This document shows, piece after piece, positions 45,992 to 53,722 of a DNA stretch of 55,126 nt. The stretch is taken from contig JAJDNS010000026.1 in assembly GCA_022340585.1 (NCBI GenBank), positions 1 through 55,126 on the forward strand. Direction: 5' to 3'. A program made the translations under genes and the position numbers. Source of the DNA: Acidobacteriota bacterium. GTDB taxonomy: Bacteria > Acidobacteriota > Vicinamibacteria > Fen-336. A model generated the notes under the pieces. The model ran no database searches. It was not told where the DNA came from and worked only from the letters and a program-made list of their open reading frames with translations. Position 1 is the first letter of the stretch. Each line of letters starts with the position of its first letter.

Positions 45992-46543
45992 CTACCGGTC
46001 CGGACCGACCTCGATGCCGTCGTCGGTTTCGCTCTCCGCGGGCTCGAGGCCCTCGAGGGCGTCCGACCAGCGCGGCCACAGCGTGAGCAGGCGCCGCCTC
46101 ACGTGGCCCGGGGCGAAGCCCCGCCGGAGGAGGAACGCCCAGAGCCGGGGCAGGCGCCGGGCCGGCTCCACCCTGGTGTGCTGCCTCCAGTACCGTCGGG
46201 CCGTCCGGTCGAGGACCTCGTCCTCCGAGACGTCCTCGAGGGCGGCGACGAGACCGTTCTCGATCTCCTCCCGGCCCACGCCCCGGAGCCGAAGCCCCTG
46301 CCGGATCCGGGCCTGGCCCTGCCCGTAGTGGGAGAGCCGGCTCCGGGCGAAGCGCTCGGCGAACGTGTCGTCGTCGACGTAGCGCTGGGCGCGGAGGCGG
46401 GACATGGCCTCGTCGATCTCCTCGTCCGAGTGCCCCCGGGTGGCCAGGGCCCGGCGCAGCTCTGCCTCCGAGTGGTCCCGGCGAGCGAGCCGCCGAAGCG
46501 CCCGCTGGTAGGCGGAGGGCGAAGACCCGGCGGGCGCGGGCAT
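45992..46543 (-). CDS. recX: RecX regulatory protein
   Basis: A 183-residue inhibitor of RecA filament extension. It begins with the RecX-type ALRRLARRDHSEAELRRALATRG, then IDEAMSRLRAQRYVDDDTFAERFARSR and GQGQARIRQGLRLRGV, three-helix repeats of the family. The C-terminal part is less conserved. recA is not adjacent in this window; instead the gene sits between pilT (7 bases upstream) and alaS. recX-alaS adjacency is known in several bacteria. Confidence 0.92.
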   Translation of the reverse strand: MPAPAGSSPSAYQRALRRLARRDHSEAELRRALATRGHSDEEIDEAMSRLRAQRYVDDDTFAERFARSRLSHYGQGQARIRQGLRLRGVGREEIENGLVAALEDVSEDEVLDRTARRYWRQHTRVEPARRLPRLWAFLLRRGFAPGHVRRRLLTLWPRWSDALEGLEPAESETDDGIEVGPDR

Positions 46544-46550
46544 GGCCTGC

Positions 46551-47684
46551 CTACGACTCCAGGTCGAAGGACTGCATCGTGCGCTCCATCTCCTCGGCGG
46601 CCATGTCCGACGCCGACTGGATGCCCTGGATCTTGAGCTTGAACTCGTCGGGATTGCTCGCCCGGCGCAGGGCCTCGTCGTAGCTGATCAGCTCCTTCTT
46701 GTAGAGCTGGAAGATCGACTGGTCGAACGTCTGCATCCCGTACTGCGACACGCCGGCGGCGATGGCCTCGTGGATGAGCTTGGTCTTGTCCTTGTTGATG
46801 ATGCAGTCGCGGATGAACGGGGTCGTGATCATCACCTCCACCGCGGGGACCCGGCCGTGGCCGTCGGCCCGGGGGATGAGGCGCATGGAGATGACGGCCT
46901 TGAGGACCCCCGACAGCTGGAGGCGGATCTGCTTCTGCTGGTGCGGCGGGAACACCGAGATGATGCGGTTGACGGTCTCGGTGGCATCCAGGGTGTGGAG
47001 GGTGGAGAGCACGAGGTGGCCGGTCTCCGCCGCGGTGATCGCCGTCTCGATGGTCTCGTAGTCGCGCATCTCACCGACCAGGATGACGTCGGGGTCCTGG
47101 CGGAGCGCGCTCCTGAGCGCGGCGGCGAAGCTGCGGGTGTCGACCTCGACCTCGCGCTGGTTGACGATGGACTTCTTGTCGCGGTGGAGGAACTCGATGG
47201 GGTCCTCGATGGTGATGATGTGCTCGCAGCGCTGCGAGTTGATGTAGTCGATCATCGCGGCCAGGGTCGTGGACTTGCCCGACCCGGTGGTCCCGGTGCA
47301 CAGGATGAGCCCGCGCTGCTCGGCCGCGATCTTCTCGAGGACGGTGGGGAGCCCCAGCTCCCGGACGGTCATGATCTTCACCGGGATGACGCGCAGAACC
47401 AGCCCCACCGTGCCGCGCTGCTGGAAGACGTTGCAGCGGAACCGCCCGAGCCCGGGCACGGAGTACGCGATGTCGATCTCGAGGTTCTCCTTGAACTTCT
47501 GCTTCTGACGGTTGCTCATGATGGAGAACGCCATGGCGATGGTGTCCTCCTGCATGAGCCGTTTGGTCTCCACCAGCGGGATCAGCTCCCCGTTGATCCG
47601 CAGAACGGGGTGCGAGCCCACCTTGAGGTGGAGGTCGGAAGCCTTGCGCTCCGACGCCATCTTCAACAGGTCGTTGATGTGCAT
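46551..47684 (-). CDS. pilT: Type IV pilus retraction ATPase PilT
   Basis: A hexameric motor that powers pilus retraction. The 377 residues carry the N-terminal PAS-like region (MHINDLLKMASERKASDLHL), Walker A GTTGSGKSTT (about residues 130-139), Asp box IITIEDPIEFLH, Walker B VILVGEMRDYETIE, His box TGHLVLSTLHT and the C-terminal ATPase-to-pilus motif region ending AAEEMERTMQSF. AIRNLIRE-type PilT C-terminal sequence is not evident, so a PilU-like variant is conceivable. The start at 47684 follows GGAGAG. An ORF extending into ilvE was rejected. Confidence 0.92.
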   Translation of the reverse strand: MHINDLLKMASERKASDLHLKVGSHPVLRINGELIPLVETKRLMQEDTIAMAFSIMSNRQKQKFKENLEIDIAYSVPGLGRFRCNVFQQRGTVGLVLRVIPVKIMTVRELGLPTVLEKIAAEQRGLILCTGTTGSGKSTTLAAMIDYINSQRCEHIITIEDPIEFLHRDKKSIVNQREVEVDTRSFAAALRSALRQDPDVILVGEMRDYETIETAITAAETGHLVLSTLHTLDATETVNRIISVFPPHQQKQIRLQLSGVLKAVISMRLIPRADGHGRVPAVEVMITTPFIRDCIINKDKTKLIHEAIAAGVSQYGMQTFDQSIFQLYKKELISYDEALRRASNPDEFKLKIQGIQSASDMAAEEMERTMQSFDLES

Positions 47685-47728
47685 GCCGCTCTCTCCGCCG
47701 GGGCCCGGGGCCCCGGCCTTGCCTCCCC

Positions 47729-48676
47729 CTAGCTCCCTGCGACCGCGGTGGTCGCGGGCACGGGCGTCAGCCACCCGTGCTCGTCCCCGATCCGGCCCTC
47801 GATCACGTCGAAGAAGGCCTTCTGGAGGGACTCGGTGATCGGCCCTCGCCTCCCGGCCCCCACCGTCCGCCGGTCGACCGATCGGATCGGCGTGACCTCG
47901 GCCGCGGTGCCAGTGAAGAACAGCTCGTCCGCGAGGTAGAGCATCTCCCGGGGGATGGCCTTCTCGTCGACGGGAACGCCGAGACGCCCGGCCAGGGTGA
48001 TGACGGTGTCGCGGGTGATGCCCGGGAGCACCGACGAGACGAGGGGGGGCGTGATCAGGCGGCCCTTCGACACCACGAAGAGATTCTCGCCGCTTCCCTC
48101 GGAGACGAACCCCTGGGAGTCGAGGGCGATGCCCTCGACGAAGCCGCCCTTGACCGCGTCCACCTTGATGAGCTGGGAGTTCATGTAGTTGGCCGCGGCC
48201 TTGGCCATGGCCGGCAGCGTGTTGGGGGCGAGGCGGTTCCAGGAGCTCACGCAGACGTCCACCCCCTGCTCGAGGGCTTCGGCGCCCAGGTACTTGCCCC
48301 ACTCCCAGACCAGGATCGCGACCTCGACGGGACAGTCGAGGGGGTTGACCCCCAGCTGCCCGAACCCGCGGTAGGCCACCGGGCGGATGTAGCAGGACTG
48401 GAGTCGGTTGGCCTGGATCGTCTCGAGGATCGCCTCGTTGAGCTGTTCGGGGGACCACGGGAGCTCCATCCAGTACACCTTTGCCGAGTTGAACAGCCGC
48501 TCCATGTGGGCGTCGAGGCGGAAGATGGCCGGGCCCTCGGGCGTGGTGTAGCAGCGGATCCCCTCGAAGACGGCCGACCCGTAGTGGACCACGTGCGCCC
48601 CCACGTGGATCGTGGCCTCGTCCCAGGGGACCAGCGTCCCGTTCATCCAGATGACGTCGGATCGCGGAGATGACAT
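47729..48676 (-). CDS. ilvE: Branched-chain amino acid aminotransferase
   Basis: Transfers the amino group to or from Leu, Ile and Val with PLP. The 315-residue class IV enzyme shows [39 protein letters not shown], and the PLP lysine within [26 protein letters not shown] and [15 protein letters not shown] are also diagnostic. The ATG at 48676 is only 9 bases from a near-consensus promoter's -10 box and has no Shine-Dalgarno, so the mRNA is probably leaderless. It heads the operon running through pilT, recX, alaS and two envelope genes. Confidence 0.95.
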   Translation of the reverse strand: MSSPRSDVIWMNGTLVPWDEATIHVGAHVVHYGSAVFEGIRCYTTPEGPAIFRLDAHMERLFNSAKVYWMELPWSPEQLNEAILETIQANRLQSCYIRPVAYRGFGQLGVNPLDCPVEVAILVWEWGKYLGAEALEQGVDVCVSSWNRLAPNTLPAMAKAAANYMNSQLIKVDAVKGGFVEGIALDSQGFVSEGSGENLFVVSKGRLITPPLVSSVLPGITRDTVITLAGRLGVPVDEKAIPREMLYLADELFFTGTAAEVTPIRSVDRRTVGAGRRGPITESLQKAFFDVIEGRIGDEHGWLTPVPATTAVAGS

Positions 48677-48685
48677 GACGGGGGC

Positions 48686-48715
48686 ATTCTAGCCGTCCGG
48701 GCCGGACCCTGTCAA
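48686..48715 (-). promoter_or_regulatory. Near-consensus promoter of ilvE operon
   Basis: On the minus strand TTGACA (48710-48715), 18 bases, TAGAAT (48686-48691). Only 9 bases separate the -10 box from the ATG, so transcription should start within a few bases of the start codon. Confidence 0.8.
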
Positions 48716-48764
48716 TCGACTGGAGCGGCGAAGTGCCTGAATGTCAGGGGGTTAGCGTGCGCGG

Positions 48765-49700
48765 TTACTGCGTCTCGCCGCAGAACGCGCACGTGTCGGA
48801 GCGGGCGTGCAGAGGCTTGCGGCAGTGCCAGCAGAATCCCTTCCGGGGGACCTCGCGGGCACGGAGGCGTCGACGGATGTCCTCCATCTCGGAGGCGGTG
48901 TGGTCGATCTCCGCCGCCGTGGACAGATCGTCGAGGAGCTCGGAGGCCCGCTGGTACCGCTCGGGCACCTCCGGCGCCAGGCTCTTCATCACGATGTCCG
49001 AGATCTCCTTCGGGATCTGGTTGTTGCGCAGCCGGGGGGGCGTGCAGCGGCCCTGAGCCACGAGCTTCTCGATCTGCGCCGGGTTGGGGCTGAAGTAGGG
49101 AAGCTGCCCGGTGAGCATCTGGTACAGCATCACCCCGACCGAGTAGATGTCGGACGCCAGCACCGCCCGCCCCTGGAAGGCCTCCGGGGCCATGAACGGC
49201 GGGCTCCCGATGACCGTCGTGGCGTGGGAGCGCTCGAGGAATCGTGAGGTGCCGAAGTCGGCCACCTTGACCGCGCCGCTCTCGGAGATCAGCACGTTGG
49301 CCGGTCGAAGGTCACGGTGGAGGATCTGGGCCTCGTGGGCGTGCTCCACGCCCTTGAGGATCTGGAGCGCGTAGGCCAGGGCCCGGGGGACGTCCAGGGA
49401 CTTCTCCCGGTCCAGGACCCCTTCGAGGCTCTCGCCCTTGATGTACTCCATCACGATGAAGAAGGTGTCCTCCACCCGCTCGGCGGTCAGGATCCCCACG
49501 ATGTTCGGGTGGTCGAGGGCAGCGAGGAGGCGCGGCTCCTGGAGCAGCTCGTCGAAGTCTCCCCGCTGGCGGTGGGGGACCTTGATCGCGACCTTCTTGT
49601 CGATCCAGGTGTCGCGAGCGAGCAGAACCGTCCCGAATCCGCCGGACCCGAGGTTGGAGAGGATCTGGTACTTTCCGACCGTCTGTCCCAGGAGGAACAT
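48765..49700 (-). CDS. Soluble Ser/Thr protein kinase with C-terminal zinc ribbon
   Basis: A 311-residue Hanks-type kinase (residues about 8-265): glycine loop LGSGGFG, Lys40 in VAIKV, catalytic loop [10 protein letters not shown] with Asp130, Arg132 replacing the usual Lys, DFG at 148-150 and [11 protein letters not shown]. There is no transmembrane or sensor domain; instead the end carries a zinc ribbon [19 protein letters not shown]. The ATG at 49700 follows a TATACT box by 11 bases and no ribosome site, suggesting a leaderless mRNA; a longer frame to 49757 is less likely. Targets are unknown. It is upstream of ilvE but has a separate promoter. Confidence 0.9.
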   Translation of the reverse strand: MFLLGQTVGKYQILSNLGSGGFGTVLLARDTWIDKKVAIKVPHRQRGDFDELLQEPRLLAALDHPNIVGILTAERVEDTFFIVMEYIKGESLEGVLDREKSLDVPRALAYALQILKGVEHAHEAQILHRDLRPANVLISESGAVKVADFGTSRFLERSHATTVIGSPPFMAPEAFQGRAVLASDIYSVGVMLYQMLTGQLPYFSPNPAQIEKLVAQGRCTPPRLRNNQIPKEISDIVMKSLAPEVPERYQRASELLDDLSTAAEIDHTASEMEDIRRRLRAREVPRKGFCWHCRKPLHARSDTCAFCGETQ

Positions 49701-49711
49701 GGAGCGCGGCG

Positions 49712-49717
49712 AGTATA
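49712..49717 (-). promoter_or_regulatory. -10 box (TATACT) of the kinase gene
   Basis: TATACT on the minus strand, 11 bases before the ATG at 49700. There is no clear -35 and no Shine-Dalgarno in between. Confidence 0.45.
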
Positions 49718-49756
49718 GCACCGGGGGACGGGGGGCCCGATGGTGCCGATGCCCCA

Positions 49757-49785
49757 TTCCCGGCCGCGCGACGGTGGCATATGAT
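49757..49785 (+). promoter_or_regulatory. Candidate promoter of pta
   Basis: TTCCCG (49757-49762), 17 bases, TATGAT (49780-49785), 30 bases before the pta start. Confidence 0.4.
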
Positions 49786-49815
49786 CAGGAGGAAAGGAGC
49801 GGTGAGAACGCTGCG

Positions 49816-50787
49816 ATGAGCTTCATGGAGACGGTCTACGAGAAGGTGAAGGGACGCGGGGCGCGGGTGGTCTACCCCGAGGGCCTCGAGGAGCGTGCGA
49901 TCCGGGCCGCGGCCTGGCTGCAGGAGCGGGACCTGGTCGTTCCGGTGCTCATCGGTCCCGCCGACGGCGTCGAGGAGAAGGCCCGGTCCCTGGGCGTCTC
50001 CCTGGAGGGAGTCGAGGTCCGCGACCCGGCGACGGACCCGAAGCGCGAGGCGTTCGAGGCCGAGTACGTCGAGCTCCGGAAGCACAAGGGCATGACCCCG
50101 GAGAAGGCACGAGAGCGCGTGGCTTTCCCACACTTCTTCGCGGCCCTCGCGGTGCGGGCGGGAGACGCGGTAGGAATGGTCTCCGGGCTGAACAGCGAGA
50201 CCAAGCCCTTCATCCCCGCCTTCGAGATCATCAAGATGGCGGAGGGCTTCAAGCGCGCCTCCTCGGTCTTCATCATGGCCTGGCCGGACAAGACCTACTT
50301 CTACGCCGACTGCTCGGTGAACATCTCCCCCGACGCGGAGACCCTGGCCGAGATCGCCCGGGCCACCGCCCGGAGCGCCCGGGCCTTCGGCCACGAGCCA
50401 CGGGTCGCGTTCCTGTCCTTCTCGACCCGCGACAGCGCCAAGGACGTCTCCATCGACCGCGTGAAGGAGGCGGTGGCCCTCGTCGGCAATGCCGAGCCCG
50501 ACCTCCTCGTCGACGGCGAGATGCAGTTCGACGCCGCCATCGTCCCCGCGGTCGCGGCGAAGAAGTGCCCGGACAGCCCCCTGGAGGGGAAGGCGAACGT
50601 CTTCATCTTCCCGGACCTCAATGCCGGGAACATCGCCTACAAGATCACGGAGCGTCTCGGCGGGGCCGCGGCCTTCGGGCCCATCCTCCAGGGCCTCCGG
50701 ATGCCGGTGAACGACGTCTCGCGGGGCTGCTCCGTCCAGGACTTCGCCGACATCGCGGCGATCACCGCGCTTCAGGCAATGGGGTAG
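49816..50787 (+). CDS. pta: Phosphate acetyltransferase
   Basis: Interconverts acetyl-CoA and acetyl phosphate. The 323 residues are the short Pta form, without the DRTGG and P-loop N-terminal domain of E. coli Pta. Motifs include [57 protein letters not shown] and [21 protein letters not shown], near the CoA and phosphate sites. Acetate kinase is not adjacent. AGGAGGAAAGGAG lies 17-29 bases before the ATG, farther than usual, so the translation start or a spacer structure deserves checking. A longer reading frame was rejected because the family begins at [10 protein letters not shown]. Confidence 0.92.
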   Translation: MSFMETVYEKVKGRGARVVYPEGLEERAIRAAAWLQERDLVVPVLIGPADGVEEKARSLGVSLEGVEVRDPATDPKREAFEAEYVELRKHKGMTPEKARERVAFPHFFAALAVRAGDAVGMVSGLNSETKPFIPAFEIIKMAEGFKRASSVFIMAWPDKTYFYADCSVNISPDAETLAEIARATARSARAFGHEPRVAFLSFSTRDSAKDVSIDRVKEAVALVGNAEPDLLVDGEMQFDAAIVPAVAAKKCPDSPLEGKANVFIFPDLNAGNIAYKITERLGGAAAFGPILQGLRMPVNDVSRGCSVQDFADIAAITALQAMG

Positions 50788-50805
50788 GCCGGGAGCCGGC
50801 AGGGA

Positions 50806-50822
50806 ACGGGGTCAGACCCCGT
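50806..50822 (+). repeat. Palindrome ACGGGGTC-A-GACCCCGT
   Basis: Perfect 8-bp arms around a single A, preceded by GGGA. It shares the GGGGTC core and the GGGAAC flank with the palindrome at 11121-11139. It lies 18 bases after pta and might also slow transcription there, but no T-run follows. Confidence 0.6.
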
Positions 50823-51005
50823 ACCAGGGTGTCCAAGCGCGCAGGGCGCGTGAGGCGAGCGGACCTGGCCGCGCCTTTGGCGCGGCGCCGGGCCACTCCT
50901 TTCGGCCGCGTCCACTCTCTGCCGCGACCCCTTCCCGAGTCACCCGCGCCCAAGAAGGCCCGCGAGCCCACGCGCCCGAGCGCGTGAGAGCCGCGGCGAT
51001 GGGGA

Positions 51006-51746
51006 TCAGGGAGCCGAAGGACCCAGGTCGCCCCAGAGCGCCTGGGCCAGCGCCACGACGGCGATGGCGGCGGTCTCCGAGCGGAGGATACGGGGGCCCA
51101 GGGAGATGGGGAGGAACCCGGCCCCCTGAAGCTGCTCGGCCTCCCCTGTCTCGAATCCGCCGGGGGGGCCGACGAGGAGCAGAAGCGAGCTCGGAGGCTC
51201 CACGGCGGCGAGCGGGGGGTGATCCCCCACCTCGCGCAGAACCGCTCGCGTGCCGTCGAACGGGTGCTCGAGAAAGCGGTCCAGGGTCGTGGTGTGCTCG
51301 AGGTGGGGGATCGTCGCACGCCCGCACTGCTCGGCGGCGCCGGTGACCACCCGGTCCCACCGTTTGTCGCGAGAGCCCTTCAGGGCCGGGCGGGCCGCGG
51401 CGTCGGTCCGCGCCGTGACCACCGGCCAGATCTCGGTGACCCCGAGCTCCGTGGCCTTCTGGATCACCAGCTCCATGCGGTCGCCTCGCAACGCGGACAG
51501 CGCGAGAACGAGACGCAGCGGCGACTCCGGTCGCGTTGCCGCCGGTGGCCCGAGGCGCGCCGAGACCGTGCGGCGCGTGACCTTGTCCAGGGTCGCGGTG
51601 AACTCCGTGCCCCGACCGTCGAACACCAGGACGGAGGCACCGGGACGCAGGCGCAGGACCTCGCGAGCGTGGTGGGCAGTGTGCTCGGGCAGGACGACCC
51701 GGGCCCCGGGGGCGGCCCCGGGGACGTGAAAGCGGGGACGGCTCAC
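51006..51746 (-). CDS. rsmE: 16S rRNA (uracil-1498-N3)-methyltransferase RsmE
   Basis: Methylates U1498 of 16S rRNA using SAM. Its 246 residues have the PUA-like N-terminal domain (HHAREVLRLRPGASVLVFDG), the family motif ALSALRGDRMELVIQKATELGV, followed by IWPVVTART, and the SPOUT trefoil SAM-binding region LLLLVGPPGGF with LGPRILRSETAAIAVVALAQ. The GTG start overlaps the prmA stop by four bases. The dnaK-dnaJ-prmA-rsmE order is common across several phyla. Confidence 0.94.
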   Translation of the reverse strand: MSRPRFHVPGAAPGARVVLPEHTAHHAREVLRLRPGASVLVFDGRGTEFTATLDKVTRRTVSARLGPPAATRPESPLRLVLALSALRGDRMELVIQKATELGVTEIWPVVTARTDAAARPALKGSRDKRWDRVVTGAAEQCGRATIPHLEHTTTLDRFLEHPFDGTRAVLREVGDHPPLAAVEPPSSLLLLVGPPGGFETGEAEQLQGAGFLPISLGPRILRSETAAIAVVALAQALWGDLGPSAP

Positions 51747-52555
51747 GGCTGCCCCCGGTACACGAGGGCGGCCCACTCGCCGTCGAGGCGCACGTCGAAC
51801 GGGCCACAGGCGCCGTAGGCCGCCTGCACCTCCGGCCGGTCCGAGTCGAGGAGGCCGGAGAGGACGAGGGCACCTCCTCGCCTTCGGAGCCCGGCGATCG
51901 AGGTGGCGTGGGTGACGAGAAGCGGCGCGGTCAGGTTGGCCAGGACGACGTCGAAGGCGCCGGGGCAAAAAGGCCCGGCGCCGTCCCCACGCACGACCCG
52001 GAGCGGGGCCCGGTTGAGGGTGGCGTGGTGGATCGCCGAAGCGGTGGCGTCGGGGTCGATGTCGGTGGCGACCGCGAGGCGGGCCCCGAGGCGCAGGGCG
52101 GCCACGCCCAGGATCCCGGTGCCGGTGCCGACGTCGATCACCCGGCCCAGAGCGCGAGCGCCGGCGAGGTCCTCGAGGACCCCGAGGCACAGCCGGGTGC
52201 TCTCGTGCGTCCCCGTGCCGAAGGCGCGGCCGGGATCGACCACGATGAGGTTCCCGTCGTCGGCCGGGCGGTCCCAGGGAGGGGCAACGGCGAAGCCCCC
52301 GACGCGGAAGGCACGGAAGGTCTCACGGAAGCGAGCCACCCAGTCCACCTCGGGCACCGCCACCGCCTCGATTGTCGCGTCCGCGAGGGTCTCCTCGAGG
52401 GCGGCGAGGCTCGTCTCGGCAGGGAAGTAGGCGAGAAGGGCGGTTCGTCCTCCCGGGGCGGCGGCGACCTCGATGCCGGCAGTGCCTGCTTCCCAGAGCA
52501 GTGCCGTGGCCCGGTCCTCGTCGACCTCGGGCACGGTCACTCGAAAGGCGTGCAT
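51743..52555 (-). CDS. prmA: Ribosomal protein L11 methyltransferase
   Basis: Trimethylates ribosomal protein L11 with SAM. The 270 residues start MHAFRVTVPEVDEDRATALL (substrate-recognition domain) and have the Rossmann methyltransferase domain with GRAFGTGTHESTRLCLGVLE, VIDVGTGTGILGVAALRLGA (SAM motif I) and VLANLTAPLLV (motif with the catalytic Asn-Leu). It lies 13 bases after dnaJ, linking chaperone and ribosome modification genes in one transcript. Confidence 0.93.
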   Translation of the reverse strand: MHAFRVTVPEVDEDRATALLWEAGTAGIEVAAAPGGRTALLAYFPAETSLAALEETLADATIEAVAVPEVDWVARFRETFRAFRVGGFAVAPPWDRPADDGNLIVVDPGRAFGTGTHESTRLCLGVLEDLAGARALGRVIDVGTGTGILGVAALRLGARLAVATDIDPDATASAIHHATLNRAPLRVVRGDGAGPFCPGAFDVVLANLTAPLLVTHATSIAGLRRRGGALVLSGLLDSDRPEVQAAYGACGPFDVRLDGEWAALVYRGQP

Positions 52556-52568
52556 GGTCGGGTCCGGA

Positions 52569-53681
52569 TCAGCCGAAGATGTCCTTCATCCGCTCGAAGA
52601 GCGACTTCTCCTTGCTCTCCATGTCGGGAGTGGGCAGCGTTTCGGCGAGCTCCTCGACGAGCTTGCGCTGCTCGGAGGTGAGACGAGTCGGAACCTCGAC
52701 TCGCACGAGAACGTGGAGGTCGCCCCGCCCGCGACCACCGAGCTGGGGAACCCCCTCGCCCCGGAGGCGGATGACGCTGCCCGACTGGGTCCCCTCGGGA
52801 ACCGTCAGCTTCGCCTTGCCCCCCTCGAGAGTGGGAATGTCCAGGGTGGCGCCCAGGGTCGCCTGGGGAAAGCTCACCGGGATCTCGCAGAAGAGGTGGG
52901 TCCCGTCGCGGCGGAAGAGCGCGTGCTCCTTCACCCGCAGGACGACGTACAGGTCGCCGCTGGGCCCGCCCAGCGGTCCCGACTCTCCTTCTCCGGTGAT
53001 CCGGAGCTGGCTGCCGCTGTCGACTCCGGGCGGGACCTTGATCTGGAGCGTCCGCTCGTTCGTGACGTGACCCTCTCCGCGACAGGTCGAGCACTCCTCG
53101 GTGACGATGCGGCCGCTGCCCCGGCAGTGGCTGCACGAGCGAGCGACGCTGAAGAAGCCCTGCTGGAAGGTCACCTGCCCGGCGCCTCCGCACGTGGGAC
53201 AGGTGGAGGGCTTGGTGCCCGGAGCCGCCCCCGACCCCGAGCACTCCTTGCAGGGCTCGGCCCGCGGAATCCTGATCTGCGTCTCGGTCCCGAAGGCTGC
53301 CTCCTCGAAGGAGATCTCGAGGTTGTAGCGCAGGTCGGCGCCCCGACGCGGTCCCCGCCGGCGACCGAACAGGTCGCCAAACCCGAAGAAGTCGCCGAGG
53401 ATGTCGCTGAAGTCCGCGAAGATGGTCGGGTCGAAGCCCGCTCCCCCGACGCCGCTGACCCCGGCGTGGCCGTAGGTGTCGTATCGCCTTCTCTTCTCCG
53501 CGTCCCCGAGGACTCCGTAGGCCTCCGCCGCCTCCTTGAATCGCTCCTCGGCGTGGGCGTCCCCGGGGTTCCGGTCCGGGTGGTACCTGAGCGCCAGCTG
53601 CCGGTAGGCGGACTTCACCTCCTGCTCGGAGGCGTTGCGGGGCAGGCCCAGGATCTCGTAGTAGTCGCGTTTGGCAGCCAT
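52569..53681 (-). CDS. dnaJ: Chaperone DnaJ
   Basis: The co-chaperone that delivers substrates to DnaK and stimulates its ATPase. Its 370 residues show the J domain (HPD at residues 34-36), a G/F-rich linker, four CXXCXGXG-type zinc motifs ([32 protein letters not shown]), and C-terminal substrate-binding domains ([20 protein letters not shown]). It ends in a short FERMKDIFG tail. It follows dnaK by 41 bases. It is a full-length type I DnaJ. Confidence 0.96.
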   Translation of the reverse strand: MAAKRDYYEILGLPRNASEQEVKSAYRQLALRYHPDRNPGDAHAEERFKEAAEAYGVLGDAEKRRRYDTYGHAGVSGVGGAGFDPTIFADFSDILGDFFGFGDLFGRRRGPRRGADLRYNLEISFEEAAFGTETQIRIPRAEPCKECSGSGAAPGTKPSTCPTCGGAGQVTFQQGFFSVARSCSHCRGSGRIVTEECSTCRGEGHVTNERTLQIKVPPGVDSGSQLRITGEGESGPLGGPSGDLYVVLRVKEHALFRRDGTHLFCEIPVSFPQATLGATLDIPTLEGGKAKLTVPEGTQSGSVIRLRGEGVPQLGGRGRGDLHVLVRVEVPTRLTSEQRKLVEELAETLPTPDMESKEKSLFERMKDIFG

Positions 53682-53722
53682 GTGACCTCAGGCGGAGCGG
53701 GTCGAAGCCGGCCGGGCGAGCG

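Noticed and set aside
46551..48458. Longer frame joining pilT with sequence inside ilvE
   Set aside because: The family begins at MHINDLLKMA; the extra upstream part overlaps ilvE in another frame and has no similarity.
49802..49819. Five-codon GTG mini-ORF (M-R-T-L-R) ending in TGA that overlaps the pta start as ATGA
   Set aside because: Such short frames are common by chance; nothing but position supports a leader peptide.
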